Source: JANQQJ01 sp046290575 (GTDB taxonomy: Bacteria > Pseudomonadota > Alphaproteobacteria > SMXS01). From it: a stretch of DNA of 64,000 nt. The notes below the pieces were generated by a model. The model had not been told where the DNA came from. It made no database searches and saw nothing but the letters and a program-made list of their open reading frames with translations. This document shows positions 1 through 9,135 of the stretch, one piece after another; position 1 is the stretch's first letter; each line of letters begins with the position of its first letter. The stretch covers positions 51,191 to 115,190 of the forward strand of contig JBKAGX010000009.1 in NCBI GenBank assembly GCA_046290575.1, given 5' to 3'. Both the position numbers and the translations under genes were made by a program.

Positions 1-21
1 CGATTCTCCGCCATCCCCAAA

Positions 22-2052
22 ATGCAAGATACCAGCGCCATCGCGTGTCTGGTGCTGTTTACGATTGCAGCCGCATTGGGAACCGCACTTGCGCTGGACG
101 TGGGCGCGGCTTTTGCGCTGTCCTGGTTGCCTTCAGGGATCGGCCTGGGTGTCCTGATCGCCGTCGGCGTCAGACTTTGGCCCGGCGTCGCCATCGGCAC
201 CTATTGCGCCGGCATGATGCTGGGATTGCCGATAGCCCAAGCGGTTTCTATGGGGTTGACGACCGCCCTGGCCGTTGTAGTGGGCGCCTTGATTTTTCGC
301 GACGGCGGCTTCCGCCCTGCCCTGGACCGATTCCGCGACGTGATCATGCTGGTTCTGGTGGCGATTCCCGTCAGCAGCGCCGTGTCCGTCGCAACCGGCA
401 TCAGCGTACTCAACATGCTGGGGACAACGCCCGGCGCGCCCTGGTCCGCGACAATCATATTGTGGGTCGAAGGCTACATCGTCAGTTGCCTGATGGCGGC
501 GCCCGCGATCATGAGCTGGGTAGGCCGCCCACTGCCAATATACACGTCAGCCAAGGCGCTGGAGCTTGCGGCACTGTTCTGCCTGACCGGGTTTCTGGCG
601 CTGCTGTCTCTGACCCCGAATATTCCGTACCCCGCGCAGCTGGGGCTGGTAGGGTCCTGTTTCCCGCTGGTTGTTTGGGCCAGCCTGCGGTTCGATCTGC
701 GTACAACGACCGCTATTGTCACACTCATCATGCTGACCGCCATGGCAGCGGGTGGCCTGGGGCTTGGCCCCTTGAAGGTACTGCCCGCTGATCAGCAATG
801 GTCGGCGCTGTGCGTCTTTGCCTTCTTCTTCACCTCCAGCGCACTTGTCCTCGGTGTTTTGACCCAGAGCCGTCAAAGAGTTGAAGCAGAACTGCGCGCC
901 AGCCAGCAACGGCTGCAGGATATCGCCGACAGCGCGACAGATTTTTTCTGGGAGACCGACGCTCAGCATCGTTTCACCTATCTCTCCGACAGGCTGGCAA
1001 CCGCGCTGGGTGTGAAAAACGACGACCTTCTGGGCTCCGTCATGACCGAGCAGGCGCTTTTCGCCGTACCCGGCGCGGACATGGAACAGTTCCGGACTCA
1101 ATTGAAAGCCAAGCACCCGTTCAGGAACCTGCGCGTGGCGCAGGCGCCCAGCAGCAGCGTGAAACTGGTCTTTGCGCTGAGCGGCCAGCCTGTCATGGAT
1201 GCCAACGGTAACTTCGCGGGATATCGAGGCGCGGCTACCGACATATCCGACCAGCTCCGGGCCGAAGAAGAACTGCTTCAGGCGCTTAAAATGGAAACCG
1301 TCAGCAAGCTGAGCGGCGGCCTGGCACACGAATTCAACAATCTGCTGGCGATCATCGTCGGCAACCTCGAGCTGTCGTTGGGGGCCGTTACGCTCGAAAA
1401 CAAGGCGAGGCCCAGCATGGAACGCGCCCTGAGTGCAGCAGACCGCGCAGCGACGCTTGTGCATCGCCTGCTGGCTTACTCCAGACGGCAGGCCCTGCAG
1501 CCCCGGGTCACGGATGTTAACCACTTGATCAACGGTCTGGCGGATATGCTGAACCATTCGATCGATCCGGGGGTTCACCTGCACCTTGAACTGGACCCGG
1601 ATGCCTGGGCGCTGAAGGTAGACCCCGCGCAGCTGGAAATGGCTGTCATGAATCTGGCGTTGAACGCCGTAGACGCGATGCCGGGCGGCGGCGACCTGAC
1701 CATCGAAACCTACAATGCAGAGCTGGAACACCCGGAAGAGGGCTCTGACGGCGAGATTTTCCCGGGTGAGTATCTGACGATCAATGTGCGCGATACGGGC
1801 ACCGGCATGGCGGCAGAAGTGATCGACCGAATGTTCGAACCCTTCTTCACCACCAAGGATGTCGGCAAGGGAAGCGGCCTGGGATTGAGCATGGTGCACG
1901 GCTTCGTCAATCAATCAGGGGGGCATGTAGACGTTGCCAGCACAATAGGCGAAGGCACGTCGATCACATTGCTGTTGCCCCGGCACCCCGGTACCGCCAA
2001 TGACGCCGAGGAACCGTCTGCCGCTCTTGACGCGGAACCGGAAACCACATAG
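22..2052 (+). CDS. MASE1-PAS sensor histidine kinase
   Basis: Membrane sensor kinase of a two-component system. Residues ~1-285 are hydrophobic segments that look like a MASE1 sensory domain. Residues ~295-415 are PAS-like (ITDFFWETD-type text followed by DISDQLRAEEEL). A HisKA segment carries the phospho-acceptor in AHEFNN (His436). The HATPase domain shows an N box (NLALNAVDAMPGGG), a G1 box (DTGTGM), an F box (FEPFFTTK) and a G2 box (GSGLGLSMV). The reading frame is open back to base 1, so the true start may lie upstream of the ATG used here. No response regulator or receiver domain follows; the next gene is riboswitch-controlled metZ. The signal sensed is unknown. Confidence 0.85.
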   Translation: MQDTSAIACLVLFTIAAALGTALALDVGAAFALSWLPSGIGLGVLIAVGVRLWPGVAIGTYCAGMMLGLPIAQAVSMGLTTALAVVVGALIFRDGGFRPALDRFRDVIMLVLVAIPVSSAVSVATGISVLNMLGTTPGAPWSATIILWVEGYIVSCLMAAPAIMSWVGRPLPIYTSAKALELAALFCLTGFLALLSLTPNIPYPAQLGLVGSCFPLVVWASLRFDLRTTTAIVTLIMLTAMAAGGLGLGPLKVLPADQQWSALCVFAFFFTSSALVLGVLTQSRQRVEAELRASQQRLQDIADSATDFFWETDAQHRFTYLSDRLATALGVKNDDLLGSVMTEQALFAVPGADMEQFRTQLKAKHPFRNLRVAQAPSSSVKLVFALSGQPVMDANGNFAGYRGAATDISDQLRAEEELLQALKMETVSKLSGGLAHEFNNLLAIIVGNLELSLGAVTLENKARPSMERALSAADRAATLVHRLLAYSRRQALQPRVTDVNHLINGLADMLNHSIDPGVHLHLELDPDAWALKVDPAQLEMAVMNLALNAVDAMPGGGDLTIETYNAELEHPEEGSDGEIFPGEYLTINVRDTGTGMAAEVIDRMFEPFFTTKDVGKGSGLGLSMVHGFVNQSGGHVDVASTIGEGTSITLLLPRHPGTANDAEEPSAALDAEPETT

Positions 2053-2057
2053 TTACA

Positions 2058-2118
2058 GATTCACGTGGTGATTTGAGCGACCGGCTTGCGGCCACGAAAA
2101 ACAAACAGCTAAAAGGTC
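2058..2118 (+). promoter_or_regulatory. SAM-II riboswitch upstream of metZ
   Basis: The leader between the kinase and metZ has the SAM-II aptamer layout. The P1 stem is CGTGG (2064-2068) with CCACG (2092-2096). Between them lies the conserved GTGATTTG and CGGCTTGCGGCCACG text, and downstream come ACAAACA and GCTAAAAGG. TTTG (2072-2075) can pair with CAAA (2102-2105) as part of the pseudoknot. SAM-II elements are known in Alphaproteobacteria ahead of metA, metZ and metC, which fits the gene that follows. The family call is by recall of the consensus; an Rfam covariance search was not possible. Confidence 0.85.
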
Positions 2119-2128
2119 GGGAGTAGAA

Positions 2129-2156
2129 CCCTGACCTGCCCGGTCGGGGTTTTTTT
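2129..2156 (+). terminator. intrinsic terminator in the metZ leader
   Basis: CCCTGACC (2129-2136), a 5-nt loop and GGTCGGGG (2142-2149) form an 8-bp stem with one G-U pair, followed by seven T (2150-2156). It lies between the SAM-II aptamer and the metZ start, with the metZ Shine-Dalgarno GAGG (2159-2162) beyond it. GGTCGGG at 2115-2121, at the 3' edge of the aptamer, can pair instead with CCTGACC (2130-2136), making an antiterminator. This suggests control by transcription termination: SAM bound, metZ off. Confidence 0.8.
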
Positions 2157-2169
2157 GTGAGGTACGGCC

Positions 2170-3369
2170 ATGACCAATAAGAAGGATCCGTCAAGCTGGC
2201 GGCTGGCAACAAAACTGGTGCGCGGCGGACTAACCCGTTCCCAATTCGGCGAAACCTCAGAAGCCATGTATATCACGTCGGGCTTTGCCTACGACGCGGC
2301 TGAAACAGCGGCGGCCCGCTTTGCCGGCGAAGCCGATGGCTACACCTATTCCCGCCTGTCAAACCCGACCGTGGCCATGTTCGAAGACCGTATGGCAATC
2401 CTGGAAGGGATGCCTGTCGCCAAGGCGACCGCCACCGGCATGGCCGCTGTCAATGCCGCGCTGATGAGCCAGTTGAAAGCCGGTGACCGCGTTGTCGCCT
2501 CCAAAGCGCTGTTCGGGTCCTGCCGCTATGTGGTCGAAGAGATCATTCCCCGTTTCGGGATCGAGGTCGAGCTCGTCATGGGCGGTGACAATGACGCCTG
2601 GGCCGGCGCGATTACACCGGGCACAACGACCGTCTTTGTCGAAACACCGGCCAACCCCACACTTGATGTGGTCGACCTGAAGCATGTCTGCGATCTGGCG
2701 CACAAGGTCGGGGCGACTGTTGTGGTCGACAATGTCTTTGCCACCCCGTTGCTGCAGCGTCCCTCTGACTTCGGTGCCGATGTGGTGGTCTATTCCGCCA
2801 CCAAGCATATTGACGGCCAGGGCCGGGTGCTGGGGGGCTGCATTTTGTGCAGCGAAGCGTTCTTTGAGGATCATTTGAATCAGTTCCTGCGGCATACGGG
2901 CCCGACCATGAGCCCGTTTAACGCCTGGGTGCTGGTAAAAGGGCTGGAAACGCTGGAGCTGCGTCTGACGCGGATGTGCGAGAATGCTGCAAAAGTCGCT
3001 GATTTTCTTGCCGGTCACGGAACCCTTGACCGGGTGCTCTATCCCGGTCGCGCCGACCACCCGCAGCACGCCCTGGCCATGCAGCAAATGTCCGCCGGCG
3101 GCACGGTGATCACCGTTGACGTACCCGGTGGACGCGACAACGCGTTCAAGCTTTTGAACGCACTGGAAATCATCGACATCTCAAACAATCTGGGTGATGC
3201 CAAGAGCCTGATGACACATCCGGCCAGCACGACCCATCGCGCCATCGCAGAAGCCGCTCGCCTGGAATTAGGAATCATTGAAGGGACGTTGCGGCTCTCT
3301 GTCGGCCTGGAAGATGCCGACGACCTGATTGAAGATCTGGATCAGGCACTTAACCGTATAGATCGGTAG
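2170..3369 (+). CDS. metZ: O-succinylhomoserine sulfhydrylase
   Basis: PLP enzyme of methionine synthesis that converts O-succinylhomoserine and sulfide to homocysteine. It is a 399-aa Cys/Met-metabolism family protein of normal length. The PLP lysine is Lys212 in YSATKHIDGQGR, the family signature, and upstream PANPTLDVVD and VVDNVFATP are also typical. The start has GAGG 7 nt upstream and lies just beyond a SAM-II riboswitch and terminator, so expression should fall when SAM is plentiful. Cystathionine gamma-synthase or beta-lyase are related alternatives; the KHIDGQGR variant and the riboswitch favour MetZ. Confidence 0.92.
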   Translation: MTNKKDPSSWRLATKLVRGGLTRSQFGETSEAMYITSGFAYDAAETAAARFAGEADGYTYSRLSNPTVAMFEDRMAILEGMPVAKATATGMAAVNAALMSQLKAGDRVVASKALFGSCRYVVEEIIPRFGIEVELVMGGDNDAWAGAITPGTTTVFVETPANPTLDVVDLKHVCDLAHKVGATVVVDNVFATPLLQRPSDFGADVVVYSATKHIDGQGRVLGGCILCSEAFFEDHLNQFLRHTGPTMSPFNAWVLVKGLETLELRLTRMCENAAKVADFLAGHGTLDRVLYPGRADHPQHALAMQQMSAGGTVITVDVPGGRDNAFKLLNALEIIDISNNLGDAKSLMTHPASTTHRAIAEAARLELGIIEGTLRLSVGLEDADDLIEDLDQALNRIDR

Positions 3370-3522
3370 GGTTCCAAAACAAAACCAATAGATTAGATCA
3401 ACTCTATCTGTTGGATTGGATCGTCATTCACGTCCACCCCAACAGATGATGATCTAGACAACAGCCCCCGAGCCGCGCGACACTGACAGAACAACGCTTG
3501 GAACCGGGCGGAGAGGCCTATC

Positions 3523-3915
3523 ATGTACAACGCTGTCACCAACGACATCAGCGTTACGGTAAACCCCATCTTTATCGAGGAGCAATCGGACCCCGACGAA
3601 GGCCACTTTGTGTGGGCATATCAGGTCTCGATTGAGAACCAGGGGCGCGAAACGGTCCAGCTCATCAGCCGCTACTGGAACATCACCGATGGCCTGGGCC
3701 ATATCCAAGAAGTCAAGGGCGCGGGTGTCGTGGGCGAACAACCAGTGATCCGCCCGGGCGAACGTTTCGAATACACCAGCGGCACCCCGTTGCCGACGCC
3801 GTCAGGAATAATGGTTGGACGCTATCAGATGGAGACGGACCGGGGCGACAGTTTTGAAATCGATGTGCCGGCGTTTTCCCTGGATAGCCCCTACGCCAGC
3901 CGCAGCCTGAATTGA
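3523..3915 (+). CDS. apaG: ApaG domain protein
   Basis: A 130-aa ApaG/DUF525 protein, a small Fn3-like beta-sandwich of unclear biochemical role (Co2+/Mg2+ efflux and Ap4A-linked phenotypes are reported for the family). Family marks are VWAYQVSIENQG, LISRYWNITDGLG, EVKGAGVVGEQPVI and the terminal GRYQMETDRGDSFEIDVPAFSLD. GGAGAG precedes the ATG. Its TGA overlaps a possible TTG start of folE, so it is probably translated with folE and trkH. metZ-apaG adjacency is common in Alphaproteobacteria. Confidence 0.92.
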   Translation: MYNAVTNDISVTVNPIFIEEQSDPDEGHFVWAYQVSIENQGRETVQLISRYWNITDGLGHIQEVKGAGVVGEQPVIRPGERFEYTSGTPLPTPSGIMVGRYQMETDRGDSFEIDVPAFSLDSPYASRSLN

Positions 3916-3929
3916 CCGGGAGAAGATCT

Positions 3930-4535
3930 TTGGACGCCAGAGCCAGCACCAACCCGACCCGTGAAGAAGCCGAAGAGGCCGTCCGCACCCTGTTGCGCTG
4001 GGCGGGGGATGACCCGCAACGTGAGGGCCTAACCGATACGCCGGCCCGCGTGGCCCGTGCCTATGAAGAGTATTTCGCAGGCTACCGCGAAGATCCGAAT
4101 CGGTACCTGGAGCGAACCTTTGAAGAGGTGGCCGGATATGACGAGATGGTCGTGCTGCGCGACATTCCGTTTGAGTCCCATTGCGAGCACCATCTGGCCC
4201 CGATCATCGGCAAGGCCCACGTCGCCTATCTGCCCACCAACCGCGTTGTCGGCATAAGCAAGCTGGCCCGCGTCGTTAACGCCTATGCCAAGCGGCTGCA
4301 GGTTCAGGAAAAAATGACCGCCCAGATCGCCGATTGTATCGACGAAGCACTGGCACCAGATGGCGTCGGCGTGGTGATTGAAGCCGCCCATCACTGCATG
4401 ACAACCCGCGGCGTGCACAAGCACGGCGTTTCGATGGTAACCAGCACCCTGAAAGGCGCCTTTAAGGACAACAGCCATACCCGCGCCGAATTCATGGCGG
4501 TAATTGGCAATCCGGCCAGCAGAGGGTACGCTTAA
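3930..4535 (+). CDS. folE: GTP cyclohydrolase I
   Basis: Converts GTP to 7,8-dihydroneopterin triphosphate, the first step of tetrahydrofolate synthesis. Zinc and active-site motifs are present: SHCEHHLAPIIGKAHVAYLP, VGISKLARVV, KRLQVQEKMT and EAAHHCMTTRGV, ending with TRAEFMAVIG. I chose the TTG at 3930 because GGGAGAAG lies 5 nt upstream. An in-frame TTG at 3912 that overlaps the apaG stop is the alternative and would add six residues. It sits in an apaG-folE-trkH run on the same strand, with 28 bp to trkH. Confidence 0.95.
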   Translation: MDARASTNPTREEAEEAVRTLLRWAGDDPQREGLTDTPARVARAYEEYFAGYREDPNRYLERTFEEVAGYDEMVVLRDIPFESHCEHHLAPIIGKAHVAYLPTNRVVGISKLARVVNAYAKRLQVQEKMTAQIADCIDEALAPDGVGVVIEAAHHCMTTRGVHKHGVSMVTSTLKGAFKDNSHTRAEFMAVIGNPASRGYA

Positions 4536-4563
4536 GGCCCTTTCCACCGCCGTCTGAGCCCTT

Positions 4564-6009
4564 GTGGACATACGCCCACTACTTCTTGTTGTCGGTTTTC
4601 TGCTGACCACGCTCGGACTGGCGATGCTGATCCCGGCTGTTGCCGACCTGGCTGTCGGCCATGAGGACTGGCAGGTCTTCCTGGCGGCGTCGTTTTCCAC
4701 ATCCTTTATTGGCGCCAGCCTGGCAATCGCCAACCGCGGCGCCTCCCGGGCGCTCAACTCCAGGCAGGCGTTCCTGCTGATTGTTATGACCTGGGTGGTG
4801 ATCGCCCTGTTCGGGTCCCTGCCTTTTCTCTACGCCGATCTGGACCTCGACTTCACAGACGCCTTCTTCGAAGCCATGTCGGGCGTCACCACCACAGGCT
4901 CGACGGTTCTGACCGGTCTTGACGATGCGCCGCCGGGGATTCTGCTCTGGCGGGCGCTGCTGCAGTGGATGGGTGGTATCGGGATTATTGTTATGGCCGT
5001 GGCCGTGCTGCCGATGTTGCAGATCGGCGGGATGCAGCTGTTTCGACTGGAATCGTCCGATACGTCAGAGAAAATTCTCCCGCGTGCGGCCCAGATCAGT
5101 GGTGCGTTGATGATTCTCTACGGTACCATCACGCTGCTGTGCATTACCGCGCTGTGGGCTGCGGGCATGCCGTTATTCGATGCCATTGCGCACGCCATGA
5201 CAACCGTCGCGACCGGCGGGTACTCCACCTCTGACGGGTCGATCGGCCATTTCGACAGCGCCCTGATCGAAAGCGTCGTCGTTCTTTTCATGATCGTCGG
5301 CAGCCTGCCGTTCGTGCTCTATCTGCAATTGATCCGGGGCCGACCGCTGGCGCTGTGGCGCGATTCCCAGGTGCGCTGGTTTTTCGCCATCCTGTTATCA
5401 GCAATTGCAGGATTGACGGCGTTTCGGGCCGGGATTGGCGACGTCGGGGTATTTACCGCCCTGCGCGAGGTTTCGTTCAACCTTGTCTCGATCATGACGG
5501 GCACCGGCTATGCCACCGAAGATTACAACGCCTGGGGCGGATTCGCCGTCGGTGTGTTCTTCCTGATCATGTTTGTCGGTGGCTGCGCCGGGTCTACGTC
5601 CTGCGGCGTGAAGATTTTCCGCATTCAGGTGCTGTTCGAAAACGCCCAAAGCCAGGTGCGCAAGCTGGTACAGCCACATGGCATCCACACGCCGCACTTC
5701 AACGGCAAACCGATTCCGCCATCGATCAGCGATGCGGTCATGCACTTTTTCTTTCTGTTTTTCCTGTGCTTCATCGGGCTTGCCCTGTGCCTGAGCGCGT
5801 TTGGGCTGGACTTCATCACTGCCGCGAGTGCTGCGGGAACAGCGCTTGCCAATGTCGGGCCTGGTCTGGGTGAAATCGTCGGGCCGGCCGGGACGTTTCA
5901 GACCCTGCCCGATGGCGCCAAGTGGTTTATGACGCTGGGCATGCTTTTGGGGCGCCTGGAACTGCTGGGCGTCCTGATCCTGCTAAACCCGTCCTTCTGG
6001 CGCGGGTAG
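4564..6009 (+). CDS. trkH: TrkH family potassium uptake protein
   Basis: Inner-membrane K+ translocation subunit of a Trk/Ktr-type system, 481 aa with many hydrophobic segments. The four pore-loop regions can be followed: SGVTTTGSTVLTGLD, TTVATGGYSTSDGS, SIMTGTGYATEDYN and ALANVGPGLGEIVGPAG. GGCAGSTSCGVK between pores 3 and 4 is typical. The start is GTG at 4564. No TrkA-type RCK subunit is encoded in the window. Its last 27 bases overlap the end of the convergent RND gene. Confidence 0.9.
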   Translation: MDIRPLLLVVGFLLTTLGLAMLIPAVADLAVGHEDWQVFLAASFSTSFIGASLAIANRGASRALNSRQAFLLIVMTWVVIALFGSLPFLYADLDLDFTDAFFEAMSGVTTTGSTVLTGLDDAPPGILLWRALLQWMGGIGIIVMAVAVLPMLQIGGMQLFRLESSDTSEKILPRAAQISGALMILYGTITLLCITALWAAGMPLFDAIAHAMTTVATGGYSTSDGSIGHFDSALIESVVVLFMIVGSLPFVLYLQLIRGRPLALWRDSQVRWFFAILLSAIAGLTAFRAGIGDVGVFTALREVSFNLVSIMTGTGYATEDYNAWGGFAVGVFFLIMFVGGCAGSTSCGVKIFRIQVLFENAQSQVRKLVQPHGIHTPHFNGKPIPPSISDAVMHFFFLFFLCFIGLALCLSAFGLDFITAASAAGTALANVGPGLGEIVGPAGTFQTLPDGAKWFMTLGMLLGRLELLGVLILLNPSFWRG

Positions 6010-9000
6010 CCCATCAGCAGAACGTCTGCGACGCTCGCCACGTACCGCGCGGCTCACATCATCGAGAATGCCCAGGAACGCCGGCACCACGATCAACACA
6101 ATCAGCGTTGCCACAGAGATACCGAAGACCAGCGTAATCGCAACCGGGATCAGGAACTGGGCCTGCAGATTGGTCTCGAACAGCAGCGGCGTCAGCCCGC
6201 CGATGGTGGTCAGCGATGTCAAAATCACCGCACGCAGACGGTCGAGCGTGCCGTTGATGACGGCGGAGCGCCACCCCTCGCCATTCTTGTTTCGCTCGTC
6301 AATCGCGGAGACCAGAATGATGGAGTCATTTACCAAAATACCGGTCAGGCCCAGCAATCCGATCAGGCTGAGCATGGTCATGTCATAGCCCATGATAAAG
6401 TGCCCCATCACCGACCCCACCCACCCGAAGGGAATAACTGACAGGATGATCACGATGGGCCGGGCATAACTGCCCAGCACCCAGGCCAGAATGATGTAGA
6501 TCGCAGCGACGGCCACCAGCAGCCCAGTACCAACTTCACCCAGTGAATCGGCCTGCTCCTCCGCTTTGCCATCAAAGCCCCACTGGACACCATATTTCTT
6601 GGCAATGTCATCCAGACCATCGCCCGGCAGCGCTTCCAGCAGCCGGTTCATGTTCATTTTTTCTTCATCCAGATCGGCTGTCACCGCCACCTGGGTCGCC
6701 CCATCCACACGGTGCAACCGCATGAAGCCCTGTTCATCCCTGATGTTGACGATTTCCATCAGCGGCACTTCGGCGCCCTGCGGACTGCGCAAATAGAGTT
6801 CTCGCAGCGCCTCAATGTTGAACTGGCCTTCCGGCAGCTTGACGACAATATCGACTTCTTCGTCCTCACGCGGGAAGCGCTTGGCAATCGCCCCCTGGGC
6901 CGCGTCTCGGACCTGGCCACTGACCGACTGTGTGTTGAACCCCATGGCCCGGCCCCGGTCGGTGAGTTCCAGGATCATCTCACGCTTGCCATAGGGCAGA
7001 TCATCTTCGATGTCGCGCACGCCGGGATAGCGCTCCAGAAGGTCCCGCACTTCAAGCGCCGCCTGCTTCAGCTGCGTCGGGCTGCCGCCTGAAAGACGTA
7101 TATCGATTTCGCGGCCCGGTGGCCCCCCCTGGGGCTCCACCATGGCGATTCGCTCCACGCCCGGCATCTGCTTCATTTCCGCGCGCCATGCTTCAAGAAT
7201 CTGGACGTTGCGGATGTCACGCTTGTCGGCCGGCGTGAGTTCAACCCAGAGACCGGCCAGATTGTCAGACCCGAGCTGCTGCCAGGAATTGCCCGCGATG
7301 CTCTGACCAACAGTCCCAAAGGTGGCCACGACCAGATCATTGCGGCCCTCCGTCAGGTCTTCCTGAACGTCGAACAGGGCGCGGTTGATCTCGCTCATCG
7401 CCGCTTGTGTCTGCTCACGGGGGGCGCCGGGATTCATCACCAGATTGACCAGCAACGTGCTGGGTTCCGCCTGGGGGAACAACGTGAAGGGAACGTGGCC
7501 CGCCCGGACAACACCCACCGAGATGATCAACATCGCGAAAGCCGAGGCAACCACAATGTAGCGGGACTGATAACAGCCGGTCACGAAGCGGCGGAATGTC
7601 ACATCGCGGAAATCATTGAACCATTGGTTAAAACGCGCCCGCCATCCGCTGGTCTTGCCAACGCCTTTTTTGAGCGCATGTTTCAGATGGCCAGGCAGAA
7701 TCAGAAAACACTCGATCAGGCTGGCGACAATGACCGCGATCACCACATAGGGCAGCGCACTGGCCATCTGCCCCATGAAGCCGGTGATCAGGAAGATCGG
7801 AAAGAAGGACGCGATGGTGGTCAGCGATGACGCCATGACAGGGCCGAACATGCGGGTTGCCCCGCTTTCAGCCGCATCGACTGCTGTCATGCCGGTCTCT
7901 CGCCGGGTCGCTGCATGTTCGCCAACCACAATGGCATCATCGACGATGATACCCAGCGTCATGATCAACCCCATAAGACTGAGCATGTTGAACGACTGAC
8001 CCGTGAGCTGCATGGCGGTAAAAGTCGCAAACATGGCAACGGGGATGCCCGCCGCGACCCAGAACGCCAGCCGGCCATTGAGGAACACATAGAGAATGCC
8101 AAGGACGAGCAACAGGCCGCCAATGCCATTCTTGGTCAGCAGCCAAATGCGGTCACCCACATATTGCGCCCGAACATCATAGTGGTTGAGCGTCAGGGAA
8201 GCGGGCAGAACCTCAGCCTTTCCTTCGAGATATTCTTCGACTTTCTTCGCCACGTCGATCGAGTCCATCGACGCTGACCGCATGATCTGCAGGGACACCG
8301 CCCGATTGCCCTTGAAGAAACCTTCCGGCTGGGTGTCGTTGAACGTCTCCTGGACCGTTGCAATATCCTTGATCTTCAGCTTGCGGCCATCGTCGCGGGA
8401 GATGATCTCGATCTCTTCGACCGCCTCGACAGTCTTGGTCTGACCTTTGGAGCGGATAATCCGTTCATAGGCGCCGTCGACCGTCCCGGACGGCTGATCG
8501 AGGCTGGTTTCGCGGATCTTGGCCGCGACATCCCCGATTTTGAGATCGAGCTGACGGAGAATGCTGGGTTCCGGCGTCACCCAGATCTCGCTGTCGCGGA
8601 CGCCCTGCATATTGACCCGGTCAATGCCGAGCGCCAGCAGGTCATCACGGATTTCATTGGCATAGGCTTTCAGCGCACGCTCGGGAAACGGGCCCGACAG
8701 GGCGATGCGCGAAACCGGCTCCTGCACCTCAATCTGCGAAATGCTGAATTTTTCGAGGTCTTCCGGGAGCTGGCCTTCCACCCGGGCGATGCCGTTCTCC
8801 ACATCGGAGAACGCCCGCGCCATATTGGTGCCCTCCTTGAAATTGATGAAGAACCCGCCGGTGCCTTCAGAAGCAAATCCATTGAACTCATCGATGCCGG
8901 TGACAAAGCGGATCTCCGGTTCTATGGTTTCCAGCACGTTGGAAATGATGTCTTCGGCGGTGGCGCCCGGCCAGATGAAGTTCACTGAAACCGCGTCCAT

Positions 9001-9135
9001 CCCGACCGTCGGCATCAACTGCCGGTTCAGCTGCGACATCGAAAACAAGCCGCCCAGGATCATCAGCGCCATCAGCAGATTGGCGGCATTGGGGTGGCGG
9101 ACAAACGTCCTGATGATGCCGATCTTGCTCTGCAT
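5983..9135 (-). CDS. RND efflux transporter permease
   Basis: A 1050-aa HAE1/AcrB-like inner-membrane proton-driven efflux pump. The N-terminus FVRHPNAANLLMALMILGG is the first membrane segment. The central motif GIIVDDAIVVGEHAATR carries the proton-relay acidic pair. The second repeat ends with GLTGILVNDSIILVSAIDERN. Length and two-fold repeat layout are normal. Start ATG at 9135 directly abuts the adaptor gene upstream, so the two form an operon. No outer-membrane factor is encoded next to it. Substrate cannot be read from sequence; the adaptor context suggests hydrophobic compounds rather than metals. Confidence 0.9.
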   Translation of the reverse strand: MQSKIGIIRTFVRHPNAANLLMALMILGGLFSMSQLNRQLMPTVGMDAVSVNFIWPGATAEDIISNVLETIEPEIRFVTGIDEFNGFASEGTGGFFINFKEGTNMARAFSDVENGIARVEGQLPEDLEKFSISQIEVQEPVSRIALSGPFPERALKAYANEIRDDLLALGIDRVNMQGVRDSEIWVTPEPSILRQLDLKIGDVAAKIRETSLDQPSGTVDGAYERIIRSKGQTKTVEAVEEIEIISRDDGRKLKIKDIATVQETFNDTQPEGFFKGNRAVSLQIMRSASMDSIDVAKKVEEYLEGKAEVLPASLTLNHYDVRAQYVGDRIWLLTKNGIGGLLLVLGILYVFLNGRLAFWVAAGIPVAMFATFTAMQLTGQSFNMLSLMGLIMTLGIIVDDAIVVGEHAATRRETGMTAVDAAESGATRMFGPVMASSLTTIASFFPIFLITGFMGQMASALPYVVIAVIVASLIECFLILPGHLKHALKKGVGKTSGWRARFNQWFNDFRDVTFRRFVTGCYQSRYIVVASAFAMLIISVGVVRAGHVPFTLFPQAEPSTLLVNLVMNPGAPREQTQAAMSEINRALFDVQEDLTEGRNDLVVATFGTVGQSIAGNSWQQLGSDNLAGLWVELTPADKRDIRNVQILEAWRAEMKQMPGVERIAMVEPQGGPPGREIDIRLSGGSPTQLKQAALEVRDLLERYPGVRDIEDDLPYGKREMILELTDRGRAMGFNTQSVSGQVRDAAQGAIAKRFPREDEEVDIVVKLPEGQFNIEALRELYLRSPQGAEVPLMEIVNIRDEQGFMRLHRVDGATQVAVTADLDEEKMNMNRLLEALPGDGLDDIAKKYGVQWGFDGKAEEQADSLGEVGTGLLVAVAAIYIILAWVLGSYARPIVIILSVIPFGWVGSVMGHFIMGYDMTMLSLIGLLGLTGILVNDSIILVSAIDERNKNGEGWRSAVINGTLDRLRAVILTSLTTIGGLTPLLFETNLQAQFLIPVAITLVFGISVATLIVLIVVPAFLGILDDVSRAVRGERRRRSADGLPAPEGRV

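Noticed and set aside
547..1914. Long minus-strand frame (455 codons) opposite the histidine kinase
   Set aside because: The plus strand encodes intact kinase motifs; the antisense translation has no recognisable domain and is typical of GC-rich codon shadows.
3385..3414. Stem CCAATAGAT / ATCTGTTGG between metZ and apaG
   Set aside because: A hairpin is possible but there is no T run and no known motif; not called as terminator or riboswitch.
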